Shown in pieces: positions 1 to 7,480 of a DNA stretch of 12,492 bases (position 1 is its first letter; each line of letters opens with the position of its first letter). Below the pieces are notes generated by a model. It was not told where the DNA came from. It worked only from the letters and a program-made list of their open reading frames with translations, and made no database searches. A program made the position numbers and the translations under genes. The stretch is from Bacillota bacterium (GTDB lineage: Bacteria; Bacillota; Clostridia; Christensenellales; CAG-138). Where the stretch lies: positions 1 to 12,492 of the forward strand of contig JAEWWD010000126.1 of the NCBI GenBank assembly GCA_023396535.1, given 5' to 3'.

Positions 1-2600
1 AGGTCGTGCCCTACTGCCCGCGCTGCGGCACGGCGCTTTCCTCCCACGAGGTGGCGCAGGGCTATAAGGACGTGCAGGATACCTCCGCCATCGCCAAATT
101 CAAGGTCAAGAGCGAGGAGAATACTTATGTCCTCGCGTGGACGACCACGCCCTGGACGCTGCCTTCTAACGTCAGCCTCTGCGTCAACGCCAAGGAAACC
201 TACGTGCGCGCAAAATCCGACCGTGACGGCATGATCTACATCATGGCCGAAGCGCTCGTTCCCACCGTGCTGGGCGAGGACGTGACCATACTCACCCGCT
301 GCACCGGCAAAGAGCTGGTTGGCCTGGAGTACGAGCGGCTGTTCGATTTCCCCGTAGACCCCAAGGGCAAGCGCGGCTGGTATGTGATGAGCGACGATTA
401 CGTCACGCTCACCGACGGCACCGGCGTGGTGCACAACGCGCCCGCGTTCGGCGAGGACGACGCGCGCGTGGGCCGGGAGTGGGATCTCCCGTTCATACAG
501 CTCGTCGACGCGCAGGGGCATATGTGCGGCGGCACCCCGTGGGACGGCATGTATGTCAAGGACGCCGACCACGCCATACTCAAAGATCTGGAGGCGCGCG
601 GCCTTTTGTTCAAAGCCATGCGCTTTGAGCACAACTACCCGTTCTGCTGGCGCTGCGATACCCCGCTCATCTACTACGCCCGTAAATCCTGGTTTGTACG
701 CATGACCGCCGTGAAGGACAAGCTCATCGCCTTCAACCGCCGCGTCAACTGGGTGCCCGACAACATCAAGGAAGGCCGCATGGGCAACTTCCTCGAAAAC
801 GTCATAGACTGGGGCATTTCCCGCGAGCGGTACTGGGGCACGCCGCTGCCGGTATGGACCTGCGCGGACTGCGGGGAAATCCACGTTGTGGGCAGCATTG
901 AAGAGCTCAAAGAGCTGGGGAAGGACGTCCCCGAAAATATCGAGCTGCACAAGCCGTTCATCGACGCGGTGCACCTTACCTGCCCCAAGTGCGGCGGGGA
1001 TATGAAGCGCGAGCCGGAAGTTATCGACTGCTGGTTCGACAGCGGCTCCATGCCCTTCGCGCAGTGGCACTATCCGTTTGAAAACAAGGATATATTCCAA
1101 ACGCGCTATCCGGCCAACTTCATCAGCGAAGCCATCGACCAGACGCGCGGCTGGTTCTATACGCTATTGGCCGTTTCCACCTGCCTGTTTGACGATCCGG
1201 CGTTTTTGAACTGCGTCGTGCTGGGCCACGTGCAGGATAAGGACGGCCGCAAGATGTCAAAGCATCTGGGCAACGTCGTGGACCCGTGGACGGTGCTCAA
1301 CAAGCAGGGCGCGGACGCCGTGCGCTGGTACTTCTTCACTTCCTCCATGCCCTGGCTGCCCAACCGTTTCTACGACGAGGCCGTCAGCGAAAGCCAGCGC
1401 AAATTCATGGGTACGCTGTGGAACACTTACGCGTTCTACATACTCTACGCCGAAATCGACCAGTTCGACCCGACGAAGCATGCGCTCAAGCGCGAGAACC
1501 TCAGCGAGATGGACCGCTGGGTGCTTTCCCGCCTGAACACGCTTACCCGCGAAGTGGACGCGCATCTTGAAAACCTGCGCATCACAGAGGGCGGCCGCGC
1601 GCTGCAGACGTTTGTGGACGAGCTTTCCAACTGGTACGTCCGCCGCTGCCGCGAGCGCTACTGGGGCAAGGACATGACGCCGGATAAGGAAGCCGCGTAC
1701 ATGACGCTGTACACAGTGCTCGAAACCCTTACGCGCCTTAGCGCCCCCTTCATCCCCTTCATGGCGGAGGAAATCTACCAGAACCTCGTGCGCTCAGTGG
1801 ATCAATCCGTTCCCGAGAGCGTGCACCTTGCGGATTACCCGGTATGCGACGCGTCCTTTATCGACGCGGATCTCGAAGAGAACATGGAGCGGGTGCTCGA
1901 TATCGTGGTATTGGGCCGCGCCGCGCGCAACACCGCCGCCATCAAGAACCGCCAGCCCATCGGCTGCATGTACGTGCAGGGCGAGGCGCTCCCGGCGGGG
2001 TATGTTTCCATCATCGCCGAAGAGCTCAACGTCAAGGAAGTCAAATTCGTGGCCGACGCGTCGTCGTTCATCTCCTATCGCGCCAAGCCGCAGTTGAAGA
2101 CGCTCGGGCCCCGTTACGGCAAGCTGCTGCCCAAAATCAACGCCTATCTCGCAGGCTCCGGCGTGGGCGACGCGGTGGTCGCCGCGCACAACGCGGGCGG
2201 CGCATACGAATTTGAGCTCGACGGCACGGCGGTTTCGCTGGAGAGGGACGACGTGCTCATCGAGCCCGTGCAGAAGGAAGGCTTCGTCACCGTGACCGAG
2301 CGCGAGCTTTCCGTGGTGCTCGACACCAACCTCACCCCGGCGCTGATCGAGGAAGGCTTCGTGCGCGAAATCACTTCCAAGGTGCAGACCATGCGTAAGG
2401 AGGCGGGCTTCGACGTGACGGACCATATCGCGCTGACCTATCAGGCCAACGAGCGCGTATCCGCCATATTCGCCCGCTTCTGTGCGGATATCGGCGCGGA
2501 TACTTTAGCTGACAGCGTCGCCGCCGCTATCCCGCAGGGCTATGTCAAGGAGTGGGATATCAACGGCGAAACGGTCACGATGGGCGTAGTGAAGAAGTAA
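1..2600 (+). CDS. ileS: Isoleucyl-tRNA synthetase, type 2, 5'-truncated by window edge
   Basis: This enzyme charges tRNA-Ile with isoleucine in the cytoplasm. The open frame runs from base 3 to a TAA at 2598-2600. About 865 residues are visible, and the N-terminal ~170, with the HIGH motif, lie outside the window, so the GTG at base 6 is not the start. Visible in order: a CPRC/FCWRC cysteine pair set (C4, C7, C214, C217, counted from base 6); the CP1 editing domain (WTTTPWTLPSN at 45-55, GTGVVHNAPAFGEDD at 138-152); a second zinc cluster (WTCADC at 285-289, LTCPKC at 325-329); KMSKH at 416-420; and an anticodon-binding region containing SNWYVRRCRERYW. The internal zinc clusters and the lack of a C-terminal zinc finger mark the longer type-2 IleS found in many Clostridia. 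It is the only plus-strand gene. Identity is certain; any T-box leader would be upstream of the window. Confidence 0.98.
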   Translation, partial: VVPYCPRCGTALSSHEVAQGYKDVQDTSAIAKFKVKSEENTYVLAWTTTPWTLPSNVSLCVNAKETYVRAKSDRDGMIYIMAEALVPTVLGEDVTILTRCTGKELVGLEYERLFDFPVDPKGKRGWYVMSDDYVTLTDGTGVVHNAPAFGEDDARVGREWDLPFIQLVDAQGHMCGGTPWDGMYVKDADHAILKDLEARGLLFKAMRFEHNYPFCWRCDTPLIYYARKSWFVRMTAVKDKLIAFNRRVNWVPDNIKEGRMGNFLENVIDWGISRERYWGTPLPVWTCADCGEIHVVGSIEELKELGKDVPENIELHKPFIDAVHLTCPKCGGDMKREPEVIDCWFDSGSMPFAQWHYPFENKDIFQTRYPANFISEAIDQTRGWFYTLLAVSTCLFDDPAFLNCVVLGHVQDKDGRKMSKHLGNVVDPWTVLNKQGADAVRWYFFTSSMPWLPNRFYDEAVSESQRKFMGTLWNTYAFYILYAEIDQFDPTKHALKRENLSEMDRWVLSRLNTLTREVDAHLENLRITEGGRALQTFVDELSNWYVRRCRERYWGKDMTPDKEAAYMTLYTVLETLTRLSAPFIPFMAEEIYQNLVRSVDQSVPESVHLADYPVCDASFIDADLEENMERVLDIVVLGRAARNTAAIKNRQPIGCMYVQGEALPAGYVSIIAEELNVKEVKFVADASSFISYRAKPQLKTLGPRYGKLLPKINAYLAGSGVGDAVVAAHNAGGAYEFELDGTAVSLERDDVLIEPVQKEGFVTVTERELSVVLDTNLTPALIEEGFVREITSKVQTMRKEAGFDVTDHIALTYQANERVSAIFARFCADIGADTLADSVAAAIPQGYVKEWDINGETVTMGVVKK

Positions 2601-2613
2601 AGAGAAACGGAAT

Positions 2614-2647
2614 GCGGGAAACCTTTTTCGAGAAAAAGGTTTCCCGC
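2614..2647. repeat. Perfect 15-bp hairpin just after ileS
   Basis: A perfect inverted repeat begins 14 bases after the ileS stop. The arms GCGGGAAACCTTTTT (2614-2628) and AAAAAGGTTTCCCGC (2633-2647) enclose a CGAG loop. The A5/T5 blocks are paired inside the stem, so no free T-tract follows and it is not a textbook terminator. It could protect the ileS mRNA 3' end, or be a dispersed palindromic repeat. Confidence 0.8.
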
Positions 2648-2663
2648 GCCCTTCCCAAAAGCA

Positions 2664-2692
2664 AAGCCGGCGCACGCGCCGGCTTAAATTTT
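2664..2692 (+). terminator. Likely intrinsic terminator of ileS
   Basis: A GC-rich stem, AAGCCGGCG (2664-2672) with CGCCGGCTT (2677-2685) around a CACG loop, is followed by AAATTTT. It lies 64 bases after the ileS stop, the usual place. The T-run is short, so termination may be partial or helped by the hairpin at 2614. Confidence 0.6.
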
Positions 2693-2763
2693 GCATCATT
2701 CGCTTTACAATGCAAGGCCGGAAGCCAATGAAAGTTCAGCTCGGAGAACACGAAAACCTCGGT

Positions 2764-2850
2764 CAGATCGGGGGGACAGGGGGGCTCGCGGCTCAAGGCC
2801 GCTAGCCCCCCTGTATAAAATCTATCGTCGCCGCCCAGAGGCGGCGATAC
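2764..2850 (+). repeat. Dispersed repeat family B, copy 1 (C-rich hairpin + GCCGCC hairpin)
   Basis: Bases 2764-2792 match 4104-4132 at nearly every position. The core is an imperfect hairpin, ACAGGGGGGCT (2776-2786) with AGCCCCCCTGT (2804-2814), containing an inner GCGGC/GCCGC stem. After a TATAAAATCT spacer comes a second hairpin, TCGCCGCC/GGCGGCGA. The same two-hairpin order, joined by an A/T-rich spacer, recurs at 2964, 3142, 3319, 4116 and, inverted, at 8851. The second hairpin is also the first motif of the adjoining 178-bp tandem array, so the array seems to have grown from this element. Confidence 0.75.
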
Positions 2851-3384
2851 CGTTTTTTTCCGCAGGCCAGACTGCACGTAAACACCCGTGTCCCTGCAGA
2901 CCCGATTACAGGCAAGCACCTGTGTGCAGGCTGGAGCGGGCACGCGGCCCTCAGGAAGGGGGCGCAGGGGGGAACGCAGTTCCCCCCTGCATAGAGAAAT
3001 AATCGTCGCCGCCCAGAGGCGGCGATACCGTTTTTTCCCGCAGGCCAGACTGCATGTAAACGCCGTGTTCCCGCAGACCCGATTGCAGGCAAGCATCTGC
3101 GTGCAGGCTGGAGCGGGCACGCAGCCCTCAGGAAGGGGGCGCAGGGGGGAACGCAGTTCCCCCCTGCATAGAGAAATAATCGTCGCCGCCCAGAAGCGGC
3201 GATACCGTTTTTTCCCGCAGGCCAGACTGCATGTAAACGCCCGTATTCCCGCAGACCCGATTGCAGGCAAGCACCTGTGTGCAGGCTGGAGCGGGCACGC
3301 AGCCCTCAGGAAGGGGGCGCAGGGGGGAACGCAGTTCCCCCCTGCATAGAAAAATAATCGTCGCCGCCCCAAGGCGGCGATACC
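2824..3384. repeat. 178-bp tandem repeat array, 3 full units plus a partial fourth
   Basis: Units start at 2824, 3002, 3179 and 3357 (periods 178, 177 and 178); the last stops after about 28 bases. Copies differ at roughly 5 to 10 sites each by eye. Each unit contains a GCCGCC hairpin followed on the plus strand by a T-rich run (a terminator-like pattern), a stretch around CCCGCAGGCCAGACTGCATG, and a hairpin GCAGGGGGGAA / TTCCCCCCTGC with loop CGCAG (2964-2990 in the first unit), followed by ATAGARAAATA. Long frames run through the array in several phases, but the translations are repeat-driven and I call none of them a gene. No gene lies between 2601 and 3493. Confidence 0.9.
3357..3384 (-). 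terminator. Possible terminator of the 170-residue gene, made of repeat family B
   Basis: Read on the minus strand, the last GCCGCC hairpin of the array (CGCCGCC, TTGG loop, GGCGGCG) is followed by ACGATTATTTTTC, a usable T-tract. It lies about 110 bases downstream of the stop at 3494. It is a repeat copy that could serve as a terminator; function is inferred from shape only. Confidence 0.4.
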
Positions 3385-3493
3385 TTAAGAATTGAAAAAG
3401 CTCCCGGGACTTATAAAGGAGTGGGGAGCAGCAAATCGACAAGTTCCTTATGGAGCAATGAAAAGCTTAAAAGTATTGCAGCCCGGAGTTCTC

Positions 3494-4006
3494 TCACAGT
3501 CCAAATTGCATTTTCACACCATATATCATGAGTCGGGCCGCCTGGAGCGCCCTGTCATATGCGGTATCAAAATCGGAAATACCCTGTTCATACTGCTCCT
3601 TTTTCAGTTCTGTGGCAAAATTGAATTCCAGCTTCATTTCATCGTTAATCAGGGCTTCCACAACATCTTTCTCCCAATATGGGTTTAGTTGTGACAGGAA
3701 TTCTGCGATTTCCTCCGCGGTACCGGCCCATTGCTGCATAAGAAGATCGGTATCGTTCCCGGCTTTAATTGTAGCGGCGATTTCGGACAATATGCGTATG
3801 TACTCTCCAAGAAGGTACGCAAACTGCTGACCGGCTTCCATCCCATATATGCTTCCCAATATTTGTCCGAGTTCGGCGTCATTTCGCTGCACACGCTGCG
3901 CTACAAAATTTAAGTCGCGCAGACTCAGCATGATGCTTAATATGAGCTGCCTCACCCACACCAGCCGCTCAGTCCACAGGTTTATTACATACTCTTCCCA
4001 ATCCAC
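3494..4006 (-). CDS. Helical protein of unknown function (family sometimes mislabelled acetylglutamate kinase)
   Basis: This is a 170-residue soluble, largely helical protein with no signal peptide or membrane segment. I prefer the GTG at 4006: the minus strand reads AGGTGG eight bases before it, whereas the GTG at 4018 overlaps that site. Features include an N-terminal W-rich helix (residues 2-30), RNDAELGQILGSIYG (41-55), KAGND (81-85), EIAEFLSQLNPYW (99-111), and a C-terminal helix ending in GVKMQFGL. From memory, the layout (an LRN-x-FG motif, then KAGD, then a NPYW box, ending in a GI-x-QF tail) matches a small bacterial family that databases often call acetylglutamate kinase. It has none of the fold or glycine-rich motifs of that enzyme, so I assign no function. 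GC is visibly lower than in ileS or obg. It stands alone between repeats at 3384 and 4104, so it may have been acquired. Confidence 0.8.
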   Translation of the reverse strand: MDWEEYVINLWTERLVWVRQLILSIMLSLRDLNFVAQRVQRNDAELGQILGSIYGMEAGQQFAYLLGEYIRILSEIAATIKAGNDTDLLMQQWAGTAEEIAEFLSQLNPYWEKDVVEALINDEMKLEFNFATELKKEQYEQGISDFDTAYDRALQAARLMIYGVKMQFGL

Positions 4007-4103
4007 GGCAACTCCCACCTTGGTTCAATATATGAGTGCCCGTCCTGCCTAAACACAAATACTTCCCTGTAAAATTTTTATACAGAGGACGCGAAGGCCC
4101 AAG

Positions 4104-4175
4104 CAGATTGGGGGGACAGTGGGGCTCGCGGCCAAAGGCCGCGAGCCCCACTGTATAATGATCGTCGCCGCGTAC
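4104..4175 (+). repeat. Dispersed repeat family B, copy with perfect 18-bp stem
   Basis: ACAGTGGGGCTCGCGGCC (4116-4133) and GGCCGCGAGCCCCACTGT (4137-4154) form a perfect 18-bp stem with an AAA loop. TATAATG and a decayed GCCGCC hairpin (ATCGTCGCCGCG, 4161-4172) follow. It shares the CAGATYGGGGGGACAG lead-in with 2764. The copy ends about 14 bases from the stop of the downstream minus-strand gene, so it occupies the whole gap between that gene and the 170-residue gene. Confidence 0.8.
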
Positions 4176-4188
4176 GACGGCCCGCAGG

Positions 4189-6954
4189 CTATGCAAACCG
4201 CTGGCTTAGTAATAAGGCCAGCGCCTTTTCCTCCGATACGGGCTTGCTGAACAGATACCCCTGCATCTTGTCGCATTTGTGCGCGATCAAATACCGCTTC
4301 TGCGCTTCATGTTCCACGCCTTCGGCAATGACGTCGTGCCCCAGCTTGTGTCCCATGGATATGATGTCGCCGGTAAGCGCGGTTTCCGGCGCGCAGTCCA
4401 GGAGCTTATCGATAAAGTACTTATCGATCTTCAGGCAGTCGACGTTCAGTTCGCGTTCCCTTGCAAGGGAAGAGTAGCCCGTGCCGAAGTCGTCGATGCA
4501 TATCTTGATGCCGTATTGCTTGATTTTATCAAGCTTCGTGTTGATTTCCCGATAATTGTTGGAGAATACGGATTCGGTAAGTTCAATGCCGATGTAATGC
4601 GGGTCGGAGCCGGTCGTGTTAAGCGCTTCCTCCAAGTCCGAAATAAAGTCGTCCCTGAGAAGCTGTATGGAAGATACGTTGAAGTGGATCATGATGGGGC
4701 GCGCGGATTGATCGATAAATTTTTTCTGCGTCTGACAGGCCATCCGCATGACCAGCTTTCCCATCGGGACGATCAAATGCGTATCTTCCGCGATGGGTAC
4801 GAATTCGTAAGGCGAAAGGAGGCCGAGCCTGTCGCTCTGAAACCGCGCGAGCGCCTCAAATGCGCAAATCTCGCCCGTTTTCAGATCCAGGATGGGCTGA
4901 TAATGCAGGTAAAGCTTCCGGCTGTTCTGCGTCAATACGGCTTCCGCCAGCTCGTTCTTGATATCATTGACGCGCGTGATCTTCTGCGCCATGTCCGTAC
5001 AATAGAGGCTGTAGCCGTAGCGCCGCGTCGCGCCTACGCCCTCCGCCGCGATGGATGCCGACTTGACGATATCGCCCGTGTCGCAGTACGCTTCGTTTAT
5101 CTCAACAACGCCGATGTTGGCGCCTACGCTTTTGGGCTCCAGCACGGTCTTGAGCCGTTCAAGCACCGTATCGCATAATTCCGTCAGTTCGTCCGCGTTT
5201 GTATACCTCGTTCGGTACAAAGCAAACCGGTCTATATGCAGATGGAACAGCAGGCAGTTTTCATCCATAAAATCCGCAAGGCACGCGGCCACTTCCTGAA
5301 TAAGCGCGTCTCCGAATTCGTATCCATAGGCGGTGTTGATGAGGCTGAATTTATGGATATTGATCAGCAGCAGGGCCTTCTTGCCGTCGCCGCCCTCCAG
5401 AAAGCTGCTCTTTAGCATTTCTTCAAAGTATCTGCGGTTGTAGAGGCCCGTCAAAGGCTCGTGCTCGTTGATATATCTCAGCCGCAGCTCCTGCTCCTTG
5501 CGGTATGTGACGTCTATGACAAGTCCCTCCAGCGCGACAACGCCGCCGCTTTCATCGAATATGCCCTGGCCCTGCTCCCACACCCATTTCCATTCGCCAC
5601 AGGCGGTGACCAGCTCATATTCCGCCGTTACCTTTTCGCGCTTATGAAGCGCCTGGGTCCATTTTTTCCAAATGATATCGCGATAAGCCGGGGCGATAAG
5701 GGCGTTAAAGGAGATATCCCGGTTGTTGATAAGGCTTTCGGGCTTGTAACCCGTCAATTCCAGGCATCCGCCGGATACGAATTCCATCGTCCAGCAGGGG
5801 TCGTATCTGCACCGGTAGGCCATGCCCGGCAGGTTGTCCAATATGACGGATTTGCTGCGCTCGCTGTCAAAAAGCACGTGCTCCATATTTTTGCGCTTGC
5901 TGATGTCCTCTACCATGCACAGCCGGTTGATGCTGGGCGTATTTTCAAGATGCAGGGAGGATTCCAGCGACCGCACCCATACGATGCTTCCGTCGGGCCG
6001 TACGAATCGCTGCTCCGTTTCATATCCGACGATGTCGCCCGCCTGAAACCGCTGATAGAGCGCTTCCGCGCCGTCGACATCGTCGGGATGCAGTATGTCG
6101 TTCCATCGCAGAGACAAGAGCTCGTTTGCACAGCGTCCCGTTATCCGTTCAAACATGTGGTTGACCATTGGCCAGGCGGTGGAGGCCGAGCCGATGAATT
6201 CTTCGGTATGCCCGAGCCGTATGCCCACGGTAGCCTGGTCGAATATCGCCCGGAACAGCGTTTCGCTTTCCCTGAGCTGTTTTTCCTTGTCCAGCAGCTT
6301 CTGCTTTTCCAGGCGGAGTATTCCGTTTTGCAGCAATATATGCCGCATAAAGAAGTAAATGATGAACAGGCACAGAGAAAATATACCGGATTGAATCAAC
6401 GCATAATTGGCCTGGTCGTACCAGCCGTTTACGGGGTAATCTACGCTCAGTACGCCGATAATGCCGGACGTATCGGCCACGATAGGCACCATCACGCTGA
6501 TCCAGGTTCCCCATCGATCCGTATATACGGGCGTAACGATTGTTTCGGGGCTTTTAAACGAGAGAAAATCAACTTCCGTCGCTTCCTCGTATTTCTGTCC
6601 CGGCGGCGAATAGTCTTTTGAGCTGGGCGGTTCGCTGTCCACGGCGATATAGATGCCGCCGTCTTTTTCCATCAATATGGAGGCGAAACGCGCGGAAGTA
6701 TTCATGCCCGCAAACTGGACAAGCGCATGTTTGATTTCCTGATATTCGGGTTTTTCTATATCTGTGCTGTCCGCTGAAAGAGCGCCGATGTGGTCGCTGG
6801 ATAATCCGGCGGCAACGGCCTGCGCGAGGCTTTTTGCGCGGTTTTCCGTTTCGCGCAGGCCGTTCGTCCATGTGAGATCTGCGAGCAGGCAACTGAACAG
6901 GGATAAAGTGATGATGGCGAAGATATGGATCCGTAGGGGGAGTTTGTTTCCCAT
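4189..6954 (-). CDS. Membrane PAS-PAS-GGDEF(degenerate)-EAL c-di-GMP phosphodiesterase
   Basis: Predicted to hydrolyse the second messenger c-di-GMP at the inner face of the membrane, under sensory control. I choose ATG 6954 (921 residues): GGAGGGGAG lies about ten bases upstream, while the ATG at 7050 has no ribosome site. Order: TM1 ~8-28, extracellular sensor ~30-185 (Cache-like by position), TM2 ~186-206, helical linker, PAS1 ~231-355, PAS2 ~366-489, GGDEF ~490-655, EAL ~665-917. The GGDEF domain keeps LTGLYNRR (501-508), but its signature is HIDRF (573-577) and the metal-site LIDID-type segment reads LINIH, so it should not make c-di-GMP. The EAL domain keeps E700-A-L, FNVSS (758-762), ELTES (791-795), DDFGTGYSSL (821-830), LKID (841-844) and AEGVE (877-881), the usual metal and catalytic set. 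Target and signal are unknown. It is monocistronic by context. Confidence 0.93.
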   Translation of the reverse strand: MGNKLPLRIHIFAIITLSLFSCLLADLTWTNGLRETENRAKSLAQAVAAGLSSDHIGALSADSTDIEKPEYQEIKHALVQFAGMNTSARFASILMEKDGGIYIAVDSEPPSSKDYSPPGQKYEEATEVDFLSFKSPETIVTPVYTDRWGTWISVMVPIVADTSGIIGVLSVDYPVNGWYDQANYALIQSGIFSLCLFIIYFFMRHILLQNGILRLEKQKLLDKEKQLRESETLFRAIFDQATVGIRLGHTEEFIGSASTAWPMVNHMFERITGRCANELLSLRWNDILHPDDVDGAEALYQRFQAGDIVGYETEQRFVRPDGSIVWVRSLESSLHLENTPSINRLCMVEDISKRKNMEHVLFDSERSKSVILDNLPGMAYRCRYDPCWTMEFVSGGCLELTGYKPESLINNRDISFNALIAPAYRDIIWKKWTQALHKREKVTAEYELVTACGEWKWVWEQGQGIFDESGGVVALEGLVIDVTYRKEQELRLRYINEHEPLTGLYNRRYFEEMLKSSFLEGGDGKKALLLINIHKFSLINTAYGYEFGDALIQEVAACLADFMDENCLLFHLHIDRFALYRTRYTNADELTELCDTVLERLKTVLEPKSVGANIGVVEINEAYCDTGDIVKSASIAAEGVGATRRYGYSLYCTDMAQKITRVNDIKNELAEAVLTQNSRKLYLHYQPILDLKTGEICAFEALARFQSDRLGLLSPYEFVPIAEDTHLIVPMGKLVMRMACQTQKKFIDQSARPIMIHFNVSSIQLLRDDFISDLEEALNTTGSDPHYIGIELTESVFSNNYREINTKLDKIKQYGIKICIDDFGTGYSSLARERELNVDCLKIDKYFIDKLLDCAPETALTGDIISMGHKLGHDVIAEGVEHEAQKRYLIAHKCDKMQGYLFSKPVSEEKALALLLSQRFA

Positions 6955-7159
6955 GGCTGCTTTTCTCCCCTCCAATCGTGTTGCATACGCGGCCGGCGCG
7001 AATCGTTTGAATGAATTTTGAAAATATGAAAGGATGGTTATGAACCCCATATACTAATTTCGACAAAAATCGAGATTTATTAACATGCTATCACGATAAA
7101 AAACAAATGCAATACCTTTCCTGCAGGTGATATGGATAAATTGGAGGGAGACATTACAT

Positions 7160-7187
7160 AAAAAAGCGGAGCGTACACGCTCCGCTT
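7160..7187 (-). terminator. Terminator-shaped end of copy III (minus strand)
   Basis: On the minus strand, AAGCGGAGCG, loop TGTA, CGCTCCGCTT is followed by a run of T residues (six in all, two of them paired) and then ATG. It could end transcripts reading out of purR. The opposite end of the element (7419-7444) has the same hairpin with T residues pointing the other way. Confidence 0.55.
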
Positions 7188-7238
7188 CAAGCCATCGACA
7201 AAGTCCTACGGACTTTGTCGATGGGTCTTCTGTAGGTT

Positions 7239-7265
7239 AAAATGCCGCTCATGGCGGCATTTTTT
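7239..7265 (+). terminator. Terminator-shaped hairpin inside copy III
   Basis: AAAATGCCGC, loop TCATG, GCGGCATTTT with a run of six T residues (7260-7265) on the plus strand. The A-run on the other arm makes it bidirectional in form. It corresponds by position to the fourth stem of the units at 9 kb, so it may be a structural part of the element rather than a true terminator. Confidence 0.45.
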
Positions 7266-7480
7266 CCACCAATTTGACGCACATGCACCCGAATGATACA
7301 TTCGGGTATTCTGCAAGGAATGATGTGCGGCAACGCCGCACAACCAATCGTCAAATTGGATTAAATGTGGGGGTACGCTACTCCTCCACACCCCCAGGGA
7401 GGGTTTGTCGATACGCCGAAGCGGAGCGAGGCGCTCCGCTTTTTGTAAACGATAAAATGGCTGGGGGCCGGACAACAGCG

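Larger units (their letters stand above)
7160..7445. repeat. Multi-hairpin element, copy III, with palindromic terminal inverted repeats
   Basis: This gene-free stretch is almost wholly paired. On the plus strand in order: terminal hairpin AAGCGGAGCG/CGCTCCGCTT (7164-7187); a perfect 15-bp stem (7192-7206 with 7210-7224, loop TAC); AAAATGCCGC/GCGGCATTTT (7239-7263); an outer stem CCAATTTGACG/CGTCAAATTGG (7269-7279, 7349-7359) enclosing ACCCGAATG/CATTCGGGT (loop ATA, 7287-7307) and TGTGCGGC/GCCGCACA (loop AAC, 7324-7342); TGGGGGT/ACCCCCA (7368-7374, 7390-7396); and terminal hairpin AAGCGGAGCG/CGCTCCGCTT (7419-7441). Reverse-complemented, 7269-7359 is a close relative of 9264-9360. The ends form inverted repeats AAAAAGCGGAGCG, as in MITE-like elements, but I see no clear target-site duplication. 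Bases 7051-7159, between the element and the EAL gene, show nothing I can name. Confidence 0.85.

Noticed and set aside
6..8. GTG at base 6 as the ileS start
   Set aside because: The frame is open to the window edge and the HIGH-motif domain is missing, so the gene is simply cut by the window.
2575..3372. 265-residue minus-strand frame with ~59-residue internal repeats
   Set aside because: It is the translation of the 178-bp tandem array. It overlaps the ileS end, lacks a ribosome site, and the same DNA is open in several frames because it is GC-rich. The plus-strand frame at 2888-3349 is rejected for the same reason.
2824..3384. CRISPR array
   Set aside because: Repeats are about 178 bp, directly adjacent, with no unique spacers and no cas genes.
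5461..6621. Long plus-strand frames opposite the EAL gene (also 4279-5178)
   Set aside because: They are antisense shadows of a well-supported coding sequence with clear domains and lack convincing ribosome sites.
6955..7050. N-terminal extension of the EAL gene to ATG 7050
   Set aside because: It has no ribosome site and adds 32 residues before a good start with GGAGGGGAG and the first membrane helix.
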